A DNA stretch of 59,805 bases from Bacteroides graminisolvens DSM 19988 = JCM 15093 (GTDB taxonomy: Bacteria; Bacteroidota; Bacteroidia; Bacteroidales; Bacteroidaceae), in the NCBI RefSeq assembly GCF_000428125.1, contig NZ_ATZI01000015.1, positions 1-59,805 on the forward strand, written 5' to 3'. The notes under the pieces are model-generated. The model was given only the letters and a program-made list of their open reading frames with translations, did no database searches and had not been told where the DNA came from. Shown here one piece after another: positions 1-9,020 of the stretch; the stretch's first letter is position 1, and each line of letters opens with the position of its first letter. The position numbers and the translations under genes were made by a program.

Positions 1-37
1 AGTAAAAAAATGAACTAAGATGTAAATATTACATTTT
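1..37. repeat. 37-bp terminal direct repeat, left copy
   Basis: Bases 1-37 are identical to bases 59769-59805. The repeat runs exactly to both ends of the window. It contains a short inverted repeat, ATGTAA-ATA-TTACAT. The simplest reading is an assembly overlap or a repeat node at which the contig was broken. A genuine genomic direct repeat is the alternative. Bases 38-95, between the repeat and the IS66 end, show no gene. Confidence 0.9.
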
Positions 38-166
38 TATGGTAGGTTTTGACCCAAGTTTGCTTCGAGTTTATTATTCATATCGTTCTTTAAGTGTAAG
101 CGATCGGTTAACTCCGTCTATTAGTATTAATTGCTCCTTCCTATCTTTGTGATCAAAACGAAGATT

Positions 167-523
167 ATGGTATATTGGACATTAGATTATTTCAAGGTTC
201 TCTACACTGAATACACCTCCTTGGGTGTTAGTGTTCGAGATTTCTGCAGAGAACGCGGCATAAAAGAGAACCGGTTTTATTATTGGGTTAAAATGTTTAA
301 AAGTCACACGGTGTCAACTTTGCAAACTCCAAGAGATTTTATTCCCATCAGTTCAGATTCTGTTAGTCGCCTCACTCAGGGCTCCATTGAATTCAAAAAA
401 GATAATACAATATCGCCCCAAGTGGAGGACATAAAGATAACATACCCTAACGGTGTGGTATTGCAGTTGGTTGGTGGATACGATTTAGAGCTGCTTAAAC
501 GACTCATCACCTTAAATACCTAA
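167..523 (+). CDS. tnpA: IS66 TnpA accessory protein
   Basis: This small first protein of IS66 elements has about 118 residues. It carries a helix-turn-helix-like N-terminal half (EYTSLGVSVRDFCRERGI, then ENRFYYWVK) typical of IS66 Orf1, which is needed for transposition and probably binds DNA. I chose the ATG at 167 (MVYWTLDYF) because the second IS66 copy in this window begins at the same codon; an in-frame ATG at 131 would extend it into non-conserved sequence. It ends 4 bp before tnpB, so the two are probably co-translated. Confidence 0.9.
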   Translation: MVYWTLDYFKVLYTEYTSLGVSVRDFCRERGIKENRFYYWVKMFKSHTVSTLQTPRDFIPISSDSVSRLTQGSIEFKKDNTISPQVEDIKITYPNGVVLQLVGGYDLELLKRLITLNT

Positions 524-527
524 GCTT

Positions 528-902
528 ATGTTTAGTCTTACAGCCTCAGATAGGTTTTATCTTTATCCTTATCCTACCGATATGCGCAAGAGCTTCTATA
601 CCCTTAGTGGTATTGTTACCAATCAGATGGGAATGGATGTTCAGGATGGGGATGCATTTGTCTTCATCAACAAGCTTTGTACCGCCATGAAGATACTTCA
701 CATGGAGTATGGCGGCTTAGTCATTTATCACATGAAGCTATCCGGTGGGCAGTTCGCTCTGCCTGCAATAGATTTTCAAGAAGGTAAAACGGTATCGCAT
801 GAAACCCTTTGGAGTGATTTGGTTTTAATGGTTCAAGGTATAGATGCCCAGAAAACCAGGTATCGGAAAAGGTGGATTCCTGAAAAGAAAAATACAGTTT
901 GA
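528..902 (+). CDS. tnpB: IS66 TnpB (Orf2-like)
   Basis: A 124-residue protein of the IS66 Orf2 family. The recognisable parts are the N-terminal block YPYPTDMRKSFYTLSGIV and the C-terminal KRRWIPEKK-like end, here KRWIPEKK. TnpB is required with TnpA and TnpC for IS66 transposition, but its biochemical role is not settled. The start ATG lies 4 bp after the tnpA stop. The copy at 44919-45305 is nearly identical, four residues longer at its C-terminus, and is the only undamaged gene of the second element. Confidence 0.93.
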   Translation: MFSLTASDRFYLYPYPTDMRKSFYTLSGIVTNQMGMDVQDGDAFVFINKLCTAMKILHMEYGGLVIYHMKLSGGQFALPAIDFQEGKTVSHETLWSDLVLMVQGIDAQKTRYRKRWIPEKKNTV

Positions 903-991
903 AAATCAATAGAATAATAGAAAATAGTCGTCAAACTGCGCGGTCATCTCACCTGTTATTTGTATCTTTATATCGTTGAAACAAACCGATT

Positions 992-2656
992 ATGCCCCAG
1001 AATCTGATTGATAAAGATGAACTTATACGCCAATTAATGGCTGATCGTGACCGACTGTTTCGGGAGAACAGCCGGCTGCGTACAGCCACCAACATAGCTC
1101 CAGAAGAAATGCAGCAGGTTCATAATGATCAATTGGCGGCGAAGGACACCTTAATCAATAAGAAAGAAGCGTTACTCCGCCAGAAAGAGGTGCGTATTGC
1201 TCAGTTGGAAAAACAGGTGGACTATCTCAAGCGTCAACTATATGGAGGAAAAGCGGAGCGTTACATCAATCCTGATCCTCAGGCACGACAGTTAGAGCTT
1301 TTTGAGGGCGTTGACCTATTGCCCGGAGAAAAGGAAGCGGCTACCAAAGCCGAGAAAGAAATAATATCTGAGAAAGAGGCCAGAGCTAAGCGTATGGAGA
1401 AAGCCAAAAAGAGTGCCGTGCGCAAATCGCTACCTGAAAACTTAGAGCGCAAGATTGAACATCTGTATCCCGAAGGTTACAATCCCCAAGACTGGGATCT
1501 GCTAGATGAGCAAGAACCACTTTACACGGAAGTTTTAATAAAAGAGCCCACTAAGTTTTATGTGCTTCGTACCTATCGCCATAAAGCTATCCGTAAGTCA
1601 GATCATCTGATCGTTACAGCGGATTGTCCTGTCAAACCAATCGCAAAAAGTTATGCTTCATCATCCTTACTTGCTGACCTGATGGTAGATAAGTACGTTG
1701 ACCACATTCCATTCTACCGGCAACATAAACAGTTTGAGCGTTTAGGTATGAAAATCCCGGAGCCTACTATTCTGGGGTGGTTCCAACAGGTAAGTGACCT
1801 ACTGATGCCCTTGCACTTCCGATTATGGGAGTTAATGAAGAAGACCAATTATTTACAGTGTGACGAAACCACACTTCCTGTTGTGCGGAATGATAAACAC
1901 AAGACAGTAAAAGGATACATCTGGCTTGTGCGGGATCCTATGTCCGGACGTGAGTATTTCTATTGGGACAAAGGTTCCAGAAGTGGAGAGGTAGTGCTAA
2001 AACTCTTTAACGGATATCAGGGTGCTCTCCAGACCGATGGCTATGAGCGCTACGAATTGCTGGATGGGAAGAAAGGGATTATTCTATTATCTTGCTGGGC
2101 ACATGCCAGAAGAAAATTCTCTGATGCAATTAAGAATGATAGAGAACGGGCGGAAAGTGCTCTGGAGCAAATCCAGTTACTATATGAGGTAGAGCGGCAG
2201 ATTAAAGATCAGGCTCTCTGCTTTGAAGAAGCGGCTAAACTAAGAGTGCGTTTGGCTTATCCCATCATGGTTCGGTTTGAAAAATGGCTGGTTGCCGAAC
2301 ATGCCAAAGTTATTAAAGGAAGCCCCATTGAAAAGGCGATCTTATACACCTATAATCGCTTCAATAAGTTATCTCGCTATCATCTGGATGGCAGATACAA
2401 TATTGACAACAATGGAATAGAAAATGCAGCGAGGCCCGTTGCCGTGGGAAGAAAAAATTATTTATTCTGTCAGAATGATACCGCAGAAAGCACAGCTATC
2501 ATTTATAGTTTTATGGGATGCTGCAAAGCTGCCAAAGTGAACTTCCGAACATGGATGATTTACTTCTTAGACCATGTGCATGATTACGACCAGGATTATA
2601 CTAGAGATATAGCGGAATTGCTTCCTGATAACTTGAAAGACGCAGGAGTACTGTGA
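992..2656 (+). CDS. tnpC: IS66 transposase TnpC
   Basis: This is the 554-residue DDE transposase of the element. The N-terminal third is a coiled coil (about residues 10-90) followed by LKRQLYGGKAERY, a block shared by IS66 transposases. The catalytic core shows the expected acidic residues in YLQCDETTLPV, LQTDGYERYE and NNGIENAARPVAVGRKNYLF. The reading frame is complete. Compared with copy 2 it lacks one codon in the CQNDDTAEST segment (CQNDTAEST here), an in-frame 3-bp difference. The gene ends 118 bp before the right end of the element. Confidence 0.95.
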   Translation: MPQNLIDKDELIRQLMADRDRLFRENSRLRTATNIAPEEMQQVHNDQLAAKDTLINKKEALLRQKEVRIAQLEKQVDYLKRQLYGGKAERYINPDPQARQLELFEGVDLLPGEKEAATKAEKEIISEKEARAKRMEKAKKSAVRKSLPENLERKIEHLYPEGYNPQDWDLLDEQEPLYTEVLIKEPTKFYVLRTYRHKAIRKSDHLIVTADCPVKPIAKSYASSSLLADLMVDKYVDHIPFYRQHKQFERLGMKIPEPTILGWFQQVSDLLMPLHFRLWELMKKTNYLQCDETTLPVVRNDKHKTVKGYIWLVRDPMSGREYFYWDKGSRSGEVVLKLFNGYQGALQTDGYERYELLDGKKGIILLSCWAHARRKFSDAIKNDRERAESALEQIQLLYEVERQIKDQALCFEEAAKLRVRLAYPIMVRFEKWLVAEHAKVIKGSPIEKAILYTYNRFNKLSRYHLDGRYNIDNNGIENAARPVAVGRKNYLFCQNDTAESTAIIYSFMGCCKAAKVNFRTWMIYFLDHVHDYDQDYTRDIAELLPDNLKDAGVL

Positions 2657-2774
2657 AATCTAAAGGAACTACCAAATCATTGAGATAAACTACATCATTG
2701 AAATCATTGAGATCAAACTATGACATCTTAAAGGAAAATCCGTCCTTGCAATACGGAGTTGACCGATTGCTTAC

Positions 2775-3055
2775 TGTCAATCGGTACGGCAAAACGACAC
2801 GCTGATGTATATGTATTCTGCCTTCTCAAAAATAAGGACCAAGAGAATATAGATCCAATGAAACTAGAACAATGGTCTTTCTTTGTGTTGCCTACCTATA
2901 AAATTGATGGATATACGAGAAGTCAAAGCTCTATTACCTTAAATTCTCTATCGAAGCTGGTTAATGAAATTCAGCACTCAGAATTGAGAGAAGAAATAAA
3001 TAGAGCATATTTAGAGCAAATAAAATCCCTATCAAAGAATACAATTAAGCCATAA
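2775..3055 (+). pseudogene. 3' fragment of an unidentified gene cut by IS66
   Basis: About 92 residues of an open frame run directly out of the IS66 right end, starting SIGTAKRHADVYVFCLLKN. The frame can be opened only from a TTG inside the IS inverted repeat (2759), so the native start has been lost. The surviving piece contains ADVYVFCLL and EQWSFFVLPT followed by a polar helical C-terminus. From memory this resembles the end of restriction-endonuclease-like proteins, but I cannot confirm a family. It converges on, and overlaps by 11 bp, the 3' end of the Fic gene on the other strand. Confidence 0.6.
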
Positions 3056-3812
3056 TAGACAAATACCTCTGCAAAGCTACTATCTCTGCTTCAACAACCA
3101 ATTGCTGAAAGTCTTCTGTGAGATGCTCTGTATGTGACTTCTCCAACGCCTTGTAATAGCCTACTTTTGCATCGTTACTACCTTTCAGTGTTATAATAAC
3201 ATAGCCATTTCGAAGAAGGTATAAGTTCATCAATAAACGAGAAGTGCGGCCATTGCCATCTATAAACGGGTGGATTCGTACCAGCTCATCATGCAGATAA
3301 GCAGCTACAAGAACGGGATGTACCTTCTCTACTTCCATCTGCTTAAACCGGATCATAAAATCTTCCATTTGTTTCTCTATTAGATACGGTTGCGGTGGCA
3401 TATATGTACTACCAGAAATCATAACGGGAACAGTACGATACCTGCCGGCATTCTCCCGATCTATCCCATGGAGAATAAGGGAATGTATCTCTTTAATGGT
3501 GCGTTCGTTTATCTCTATATCTCGTTTAGCAATATCCTTAATGTAGTTGATAGCTTCGGTATGATTGATTGCTTCCAGATGTTCGCGCATAGACTTTCCT
3601 GAAATTGTAACCCCTTCGTTTACAACAAGAGCTGTTTCTTGCAAGGTAAGAGTATTGCCTTCTATACGATTACTTTCGTACGTATATTCAATATCCAAAG
3701 CATCCTGAATCTTCCTCAGCGCTTCTCCGGGCAATGGACGCAAAGTTGATAGCTGCTCTTTGAGCACATCTACTTCTATCAGCAACTTCTTTATATTTTC
3801 ATTCATAGTCAT
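3045..3812 (-). CDS. Fic domain protein (AMP transferase type), second gene of a Fic pair
   Basis: A 255-residue Fic protein. Such enzymes usually transfer AMP from ATP to a hydroxyl side chain of a target protein. The complete active-site motif HPFIDGNGRTSR starts at H181. An N-terminal inhibitory motif of the S/T-x-x-x-E-G/N type is visible as SNRIEGN near residue 50, so activity is probably self-restrained (class II arrangement). No DNA-binding C-terminal domain is present. The start codon overlaps the stop of the upstream Fic gene by 4 bp, so the two are translationally coupled. The target is unknown. Confidence 0.92.
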   Translation of the reverse strand: MTMNENIKKLLIEVDVLKEQLSTLRPLPGEALRKIQDALDIEYTYESNRIEGNTLTLQETALVVNEGVTISGKSMREHLEAINHTEAINYIKDIAKRDIEINERTIKEIHSLILHGIDRENAGRYRTVPVMISGSTYMPPQPYLIEKQMEDFMIRFKQMEVEKVHPVLVAAYLHDELVRIHPFIDGNGRTSRLLMNLYLLRNGYVIITLKGSNDAKVGYYKALEKSHTEHLTEDFQQLVVEAEIVALQRYLSIMA

Positions 3813-4549
3813 TCTATTTCTTTAATTCGCTCAATCTGCCTATCAAGAAAATAATCAGCATAACTGCTATAATCTTCTGTTTCGTAAAAAGCAATCAGCG
3901 CTTTTCTATATTTAAGGATAGCAGCATCTTTTGCTGAATAAACGGGAATAATACCTGCATTCATCAAAACCACGCTCTCAATCATTCTGGCAGTACGTTT
4001 GTTGCCATCAATAAAGGGCTGCAAACGAGCAAGATTACAATGCAAAAACACGGCTCGTTCTAACGGATTAGCATACTCTTCTTGTTGAAACAGTATTTCG
4101 TTCAATTTACTTTTTATCTCTTGCTGATTCTTGGGGGGAGTATAAAGAGTGCCACTAATACGAACAGCACGTGTTCTTAACGAGCCCGACTCTTCATTAG
4201 AAACCAAACCGGTAGAAATAGATTGATGTATACGAAAAAGAGTTGCCTCGTTTATGATTTCTTGATTTTGGAATTTATGAATATATTCCAATTCAGAAGT
4301 AAAAGTGTTGTAGAGGTTTTTAAGCATCTTGGCATCTTCATATCTTTTTTCAGAAGTGATGCCGTCTTTCAATAATGCTTCTGTTTCAACATAAGTATAG
4401 GTGTTTCCTTCTATTTTTCCTGAATAATAGCACCACAGCACTGCCAAGTCCTTTATCTCAGCGGAATAAAGTTCTGATAACTTTGCTAAAGGACTTTCCA
4501 ATATAAAGATAGCCTTTTTACGCTGTTCATCGTTGAATACTGGTCCCAT
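3809..4549 (-). CDS. Fic-fold protein with altered catalytic motif (Gln for His)
   Basis: A 246-residue Fic-fold protein and the first gene of the pair. The N-terminal segment YSGKIEGNTYTY keeps the inhibitory-helix pattern. The active-site motif reads LQPFIDGNKRTARM, with glutamine (codon CAG, residue 177) where the catalytic histidine normally lies. The rest of the anion-binding loop, DGNKRTAR, is kept. In studied Fic enzymes this histidine deprotonates the target hydroxyl, so ordinary AMP transfer is unlikely. It may be a regulatory partner of the downstream active Fic protein, or use different chemistry. It has the length of a complete Fic protein, not a fragment. Confidence 0.88.
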   Translation of the reverse strand: MGPVFNDEQRKKAIFILESPLAKLSELYSAEIKDLAVLWCYYSGKIEGNTYTYVETEALLKDGITSEKRYEDAKMLKNLYNTFTSELEYIHKFQNQEIINEATLFRIHQSISTGLVSNEESGSLRTRAVRISGTLYTPPKNQQEIKSKLNEILFQQEEYANPLERAVFLHCNLARLQPFIDGNKRTARMIESVVLMNAGIIPVYSAKDAAILKYRKALIAFYETEDYSSYADYFLDRQIERIKEIE

Positions 4550-4611
4550 ACAGCATAAAATTTAGAGTTTTCCATGTTACTTCTCAAAGGCAATTTAAGT
4601 CCTTTAAAAAG

Positions 4612-4656
4612 AAAAAGCTTCAAAACCATCTATTACAGGTAGTTTTGAAGCTTTTT
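4612..4656 (-). terminator. Terminator after tRNA-Cys
   Basis: A 15-bp perfect stem, AAAAAGCTTCAAAAC pairing with GTTTTGAAGCTTTTT, lies four bases beyond the 3' end of tRNA-Cys. Read on the minus strand it ends in a T run, as expected for factor-independent termination. Confidence 0.85.
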
Positions 4657-4659
4657 GTG

Positions 4660-4730
4660 AGGTTCCTGGCGGATTCGAACCGCCGTAGACGGTTTTGCAG
4701 ACCGCTACCTAGCCACTCGGTCAAGGAACC
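4660..4730 (-). tRNA. tRNA-Cys (anticodon GCA)
   Basis: On the minus strand a 71-nt cloverleaf begins GGTTCCTTGACC and ends AGGAACCT. The acceptor arms pair fully, the T loop is GGTTCGAATCC, and the anticodon loop is CTGCAAA with anticodon GCA. CCA is not encoded. Its 3' end faces the accessory Fic/IS66 region. tRNA 3' ends are common integration sites, but I found no second copy of the tRNA end in the window. Confidence 0.95.
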
Positions 4731-4780
4731 GTTTTTCTCTATTGCGGTGCAAAGGTAGCACTTTTTATGAAACTACCAAA

Positions 4781-4993
4781 CTATCCGCAGCAATTTTTCT
4801 TTGGAGGTGCCTGGTTTTCCTTGCACTCCTTCTTCTTCTTATCCATCAAATCTCTTAATTCACAACCACTTGCGCAATTATCACAAGGATTATTGCTGCT
4901 TTGCGAGCGACGAAAAAAAAGATAGATGCGCCGGGATACCTCTGCAAAACAGAGGCCCACTAGCAGTATAACGATCACATATTGCCAATTCAT
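4781..4993 (-). CDS. FeoB-associated Cys-rich membrane protein
   Basis: A 70-residue protein starting MNWQYVIVILLVGLC. It has one N-terminal membrane helix (about residues 4-22), a basic stretch, then a cysteine-rich tail with the pattern CDNCASGC followed by KKNCC at the C-terminus. This is the layout of the small proteins encoded next to feoB in many anaerobes. They are thought to assist ferrous iron uptake, though the mechanism is not established. The ATG overlaps the feoB stop (ATGA). Upstream in-frame codons inside feoB were rejected as starts. Confidence 0.85.
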   Translation of the reverse strand: MNWQYVIVILLVGLCFAEVSRRIYLFFRRSQSSNNPCDNCASGCELRDLMDKKKKECKENQAPPKKNCCG

Positions 4994-7605
4994 AATAGTA
5001 AACTTCCTACTTGATAAACAACAAAAGCCACTCCCCACGCCAATCCCGTGGTATAAAAGGCCGCAAACAAAGCCCACTTCCAACTTCCGGATTCTTGTTT
5101 AATGGCTACCAGTGTAGCAATGCAAGGGAAGTAAAGCAGCACAAAAAGCATATAGCAATAAGCTACTAAGGGGGTAATAGGAATGCGTTCGCCCAGACTA
5201 ACACCGTCGGCATCGGCATCATTGGTATAAAGCACTCCCAGAGTACTGACTACCAACTCTTTTGCTCCCATACCCGAGAACAGACCGATACTTAGTTTCC
5301 AGTCGAAACCCAAGGGCTCTAAAACCGGTTCAACCACTTTCCCTATCTGACCGATATAGGAATTTTCTTGTTGTTCGGCCTGCGTATCGTAGTTTTCATG
5401 ACTGGGGTAATAACCCAGAAACCATATAATAATAGAAGCTATCATAATGATGCCTCCCATTTTCTTGAGGTATTGCTCTCCTTTACTCCATGTATGGCGC
5501 ATAATGGCTTTCAACGTAGGCATGCGGTAAGGCGGAAGTTCCATCACAAAGGGGGTATCATTTCCTTTAACCAAAAAACGGCTGAAGATTCGGGCAATTA
5601 ACACTGCCAGGAAGATACCCACCAAGTAAATACTGAAAAGTACCAAACCGGCAGAGTGAGGAAAGAAAGCGCCTACCAACACCAAGTATATGGGCAGACG
5701 TGCACTACACGACATCAACGGATTGACCAACATCGTGATAATGCGGCTTTTCCGGTTCTCAATGGTTCGCGTTGCCATCACTGCCGGCACGTTACAGCCA
5801 AATCCCATCAGCAAAGGAATAAATGACTTGCCGTGAAGTCCCATCTTGTGCATAATCTTATCCATAATAAATGCAGCACGAGCCATGTAGCCGGAATCTT
5901 CCATCAACGAAATACAGAAATACAGAATCAGAATGTTGGGCAGAAATACGATAACACCTCCTACTCCGCCTATGATGCCGTCAATTAACATGTCTTTCAG
6001 AGGTCCTTCACCCATGTTGTTTTGTATGAGCGTGCCCAACGATGCAACCATCCATTCAATAGCCATCATCGGATATTCGCCCAGCACAAAAGTGCTTTCG
6101 AACATGAGATACATAAATAGCAAAAACAACGGATACCCCCACACGCGATGCGTTACAATGGAATCGAGTACTTTGGTGAATTGCTGTTGTTCCTGATGGC
6201 TATCCGTAAAGGTTTCTTTTAAGGCACCACTGATGAAGCCATATTTGGCATCCATAATTGCCGATTCGCTATCTTCATTGAGCGTTGCATTAATCTGTCG
6301 TGCAGCCTTGTCTCGCTTACGAATTATTTCGCCTGCGTTGGGTAGTGTTTGAATGACTTTTTCTATTTCGCGATCGTTTTCCAACAATTTAATGGAGAGA
6401 AAACGGGTTGAGTATTTGTGACGGATCGATTCGTTCTTCGAGACTTCCTCCTTTACATAAGCAATCGCTTTCTCCAAATCGGCTCCGTGATTGATGTGAA
6501 TATGCCTGAACACATTTTGATGAGGCTTTTCTTGCTTCACATAGTCTTCCATGTGTTCTTCATGGTTGTTCTCGTCAACATGGGCCCGATGCCAATCTTG
6601 TAATTCCTTGGCTACCTCGGGATTTATATTTCCTTTCTTATCAAGAAAATCAGCTCCTTCATACAAGTTGATAATGATATGGAAAAGGCGGTCTATGCCC
6701 TTTTGTTTCTTACAAACCGTTGGCACCATAGGCACACCAAAAAGTTTGCTCAGCAAATGATGGTCGAGTTTGTTGCCGCTTGCTTCCAGTTCATCATACA
6801 TATTAAGCGCAATGACCATGCGCACATTCATATCAATGAGTTGTGTGGTAAGGTAGAGGTTTCTCTCTAGATTCGACGCATCGACCACATTGATGATAAC
6901 GTCAGGGGTTTCATCAATAATGTGGCGTCTCACATATAGCTCTTCGGGAGTATAGGCTGAGAGTGAATAAGTTCCGGGTAAATCGACTATTTTAAAATGA
7001 TAGCCTTCAAAATCAAAATAACCTTCTTTGGCATCAACCGTCACACCGCTATAGTTCCCCACATGTTCATGGGCACCGGATGCCAAATTAAACAGAGATG
7101 TTTTGCCGCAGTTAGGGTTACCCACCAAAGCTACGTTGATGGTACGGCGTTTACCCAAGGCTAATTTCTTGAGTTTCTCTTCAGAGCGAAAGGTATCTTC
7201 GGAAATCGTGCCTAACAATTGGTCACGTTGAAAGCCTCTGCAGTCAAATCGAAACGGATTATCACGCCTGAAACTTGCATGTTGGTGGTAATGAAACCTG
7301 GGCGCAAGGGGATGAAGAGCATTTACACAATGCATTCTTCTTCGTCTGTGCCTGCGTTCAAGCCGCAAGCCGCGTGCTTCTTCCTCTGTGAGTACCTCAA
7401 CCATCTCGGCTTCTTGCCTGCGCAAAGAAACTTCGTAGCCCAGAACTTTATATTTTATAGGATCTTTCAAAGGGGCATTCAGCATGACTTCCACGGTTTT
7501 TCCTTTGATAAAGCCCATCTCGATGATACGCTTGCGAAAACCGCCGTGCCCTAATACCTTAATGATAACTCCTTTTTCTCCTGTTTTGAGTTCGGATAAA
7601 CGCAT
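4990..7605 (-). CDS. feoB: Ferrous iron transporter, FeoA-FeoB fusion
   Basis: An 871-residue inner-membrane Fe(II) transporter. Residues 1-75 are a FeoA domain (MRLSELKTGEKGVI). Residues about 80-130 form an unusual Arg/His-rich linker (RRHRRRR, HYHQH). A FeoB G domain follows, with G1 GNPNCGKTS at 162-170, G3 DLPGTY and NMYD as the G4-like motif. The C-terminal half has multiple membrane helices and the Gate repeats, including FIPLLMGFGCNVPAV. I chose the ATG at 7605 because the 35 residues that would precede it cross the promoter. The Cys-rich partner gene overlaps the stop. Confidence 0.95.
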   Translation of the reverse strand: MRLSELKTGEKGVIIKVLGHGGFRKRIIEMGFIKGKTVEVMLNAPLKDPIKYKVLGYEVSLRRQEAEMVEVLTEEEARGLRLERRHRRRRMHCVNALHPLAPRFHYHQHASFRRDNPFRFDCRGFQRDQLLGTISEDTFRSEEKLKKLALGKRRTINVALVGNPNCGKTSLFNLASGAHEHVGNYSGVTVDAKEGYFDFEGYHFKIVDLPGTYSLSAYTPEELYVRRHIIDETPDVIINVVDASNLERNLYLTTQLIDMNVRMVIALNMYDELEASGNKLDHHLLSKLFGVPMVPTVCKKQKGIDRLFHIIINLYEGADFLDKKGNINPEVAKELQDWHRAHVDENNHEEHMEDYVKQEKPHQNVFRHIHINHGADLEKAIAYVKEEVSKNESIRHKYSTRFLSIKLLENDREIEKVIQTLPNAGEIIRKRDKAARQINATLNEDSESAIMDAKYGFISGALKETFTDSHQEQQQFTKVLDSIVTHRVWGYPLFLLFMYLMFESTFVLGEYPMMAIEWMVASLGTLIQNNMGEGPLKDMLIDGIIGGVGGVIVFLPNILILYFCISLMEDSGYMARAAFIMDKIMHKMGLHGKSFIPLLMGFGCNVPAVMATRTIENRKSRIITMLVNPLMSCSARLPIYLVLVGAFFPHSAGLVLFSIYLVGIFLAVLIARIFSRFLVKGNDTPFVMELPPYRMPTLKAIMRHTWSKGEQYLKKMGGIIMIASIIIWFLGYYPSHENYDTQAEQQENSYIGQIGKVVEPVLEPLGFDWKLSIGLFSGMGAKELVVSTLGVLYTNDADADGVSLGERIPITPLVAYCYMLFVLLYFPCIATLVAIKQESGSWKWALFAAFYTTGLAWGVAFVVYQVGSLLL

Positions 7606-7634
7606 ACCTAATTCCTTCAAAAACTTAATGTGGG

Positions 7635-7666
7635 CAAAGATAGAGCATAAGTTGCTTTGAAACAAA
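7635..7666 (-). promoter_or_regulatory. feoAB promoter, Bacteroides type
   Basis: On the minus strand TTTG (7663-7666) is followed after 20 bp by TATCTTTG (7635-7642). This is an exact match to the Bacteroides -33/-7 consensus. It lies about 30 bp before the feoAB start codon. No Fur-like box was clear by eye. Confidence 0.8.
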
Positions 7667-7721
7667 TTATTTAGATTGTTTTTAAATAGCATTGAAGCAA
7701 TCTTTATCAATTCAAAAGAAT

Positions 7722-7729
7722 TATATTTG
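7722..7729 (+). promoter_or_regulatory. tilS -7 element
   Basis: TATATTTG fits the Bacteroides -7 consensus TAnnTTTG. It is only 4 bp before the first plausible tilS ATG (7734), so the message would be almost leaderless. No convincing -33 element was seen. Confidence 0.55.
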
Positions 7730-7733
7730 CACT

Positions 7734-9020
7734 ATGTTAATGAAAAAGGTTAAGGAGTTCATCGAGAAAGAAGATTTGTTTTCTAAACAGGACAAAATTC
7801 TCGTTGCACTGAGCGGTGGTGCCGACTCGGTAGCGTTAACCCGTATATTGATCACATTAGGCTATCATTGTGAAGCTGCTCATTGTAATTTTGAACTGAG
7901 AGGTGAGGAATCTGACAGAGACGAGGATTTCGTACGCAACTTTTGCCGGTCACTGAATATCAAGTGTCATTCCATTCACTTCGAGACACGCCGGTATGCT
8001 GCTCAACAAAGTATTTCCATTGAGATGGCTGCCCGGGAATTGCGGTATAATTGGTTTTCCAAAATCTGCGAGGAATCTGATTGCCAAGTGGCTGCCGTCG
8101 CTCATCACAAGGATGATAGCGTTGAGACCATGTTGCTCAATTTGATTCGTGGCACGGGCATCAATGGTTTATTGGGCATCCGACCGAAAAATGGAAACGT
8201 AGTTCGTCCCTTACTTTGCGCTTCACGTCAGGAGGTGGTGGCATATCTGCACCGCATGAATCAGACTTATGTTACCGACAGCACGAATCTGGAGGATGAA
8301 TACACGCGTAACAAAATCCGTTTGAATCTCCTGCCTTTAATGGAAGAGATTAACCCTTCGGTGAAAGACGGATTAGTCAAAACAGCCTCTTACCTGAACG
8401 ATATTTCAAAGGTTTACCAACAGGCCATCAAAGAAAGCATAGACCGTATCTTTATAACTCCCGAAAAAGAAATCAGCATTGAGAAATTAATGAATGAGCC
8501 TGCTCCTCAGGCTTTACTATTCGAAGTATTGTCTCCGCTGGGGTTCAACTCTACGCAGGTTGAGGAGGTATACGGATCACTGAACGGACAGCCGGGTAAA
8601 CGGTTTATAAGTAGTCAGTGGCAGGTAGTGAAAGACAGAGATCTTCTTTTAATTGAAAAAGTGAAAACGGCCAACGATAAACCACAGATTACTTTTGAAG
8701 AAGTTCTTCTAACCAAAGAATTCGTCATACCCAAGGATAAAAACACAGCCTGCTTTGACGCCAATAAATTCAAAGGGGTTATTTCCATCAGGAAATGGGA
8801 GAAAGGCGATTATTTCATTCCTTTTGGTATGAAGGGGAAAAAACTAGTTAGCGACTTCATGACTGACAGTAAGTTCTCATTGCTCAAAAAGGAGCAGCAG
8901 TGGGTATTATCTTGCAATGATCAAATAGCTTGGCTTATCGGTGAAAGAACCGACAATCGCTTCCGTATTGATGATTCCACCCAAAAAGTAATAATAGCCA
9001 AACTAGGGAAACAAGAGTAA
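7734..9020 (+). CDS. tilS: tRNA(Ile)-lysidine synthase
   Basis: This essential cytoplasmic enzyme uses ATP to attach lysine to C34 of the CAU anticodon of one tRNA-Ile, so that it reads AUA instead of AUG. The PP-loop ATPase motif SGGADS is at residues 27-32. The family block [25 protein letters not shown] follows, and a C-terminal substrate-binding domain completes about 428 residues. The start is ATG 7734 or ATG 7740, because the promoter -7 box ends at 7729. The gene is divergent from feoAB. Confidence 0.95.
   Translation: MLMKKVKEFIEKEDLFSKQDKILVALSGGADSVALTRILITLGYHCEAAHCNFELRGEESDRDEDFVRNFCRSLNIKCHSIHFETRRYAAQQSISIEMAARELRYNWFSKICEESDCQVAAVAHHKDDSVETMLLNLIRGTGINGLLGIRPKNGNVVRPLLCASRQEVVAYLHRMNQTYVTDSTNLEDEYTRNKIRLNLLPLMEEINPSVKDGLVKTASYLNDISKVYQQAIKESIDRIFITPEKEISIEKLMNEPAPQALLFEVLSPLGFNSTQVEEVYGSLNGQPGKRFISSQWQVVKDRDLLLIEKVKTANDKPQITFEEVLLTKEFVIPKDKNTACFDANKFKGVISIRKWEKGDYFIPFGMKGKKLVSDFMTDSKFSLLKKEQQWVLSCNDQIAWLIGERTDNRFRIDDSTQKVIIAKLGKQE

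Larger units (their letters stand above)
96..2774 (+). mobile_element. IS66-family insertion sequence, copy 1 (intact reading frames)
   Basis: The element has the three-gene IS66 layout (tnpA, tnpB, tnpC) between 22-bp terminal inverted repeats. The left repeat (96-117) starts GTAAGCGATCGG and the right repeat (2753-2774) ends CCGATTGCTTAC; they differ at two positions. IS66 elements normally make an 8-bp target duplication. Here the flanks are CTTTAAGT (left) and TGTCAATC (right), so none is present. That points to a deletion or recombination after insertion. The right end interrupts a gene whose 3' part survives at 2775-3055. Confidence 0.93.

Noticed and set aside
7606..7710. 35-residue N-terminal extension of FeoAB
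   Set aside because: It crosses the consensus promoter at 7635-7666. The FeoA domain begins at MRLSEL.
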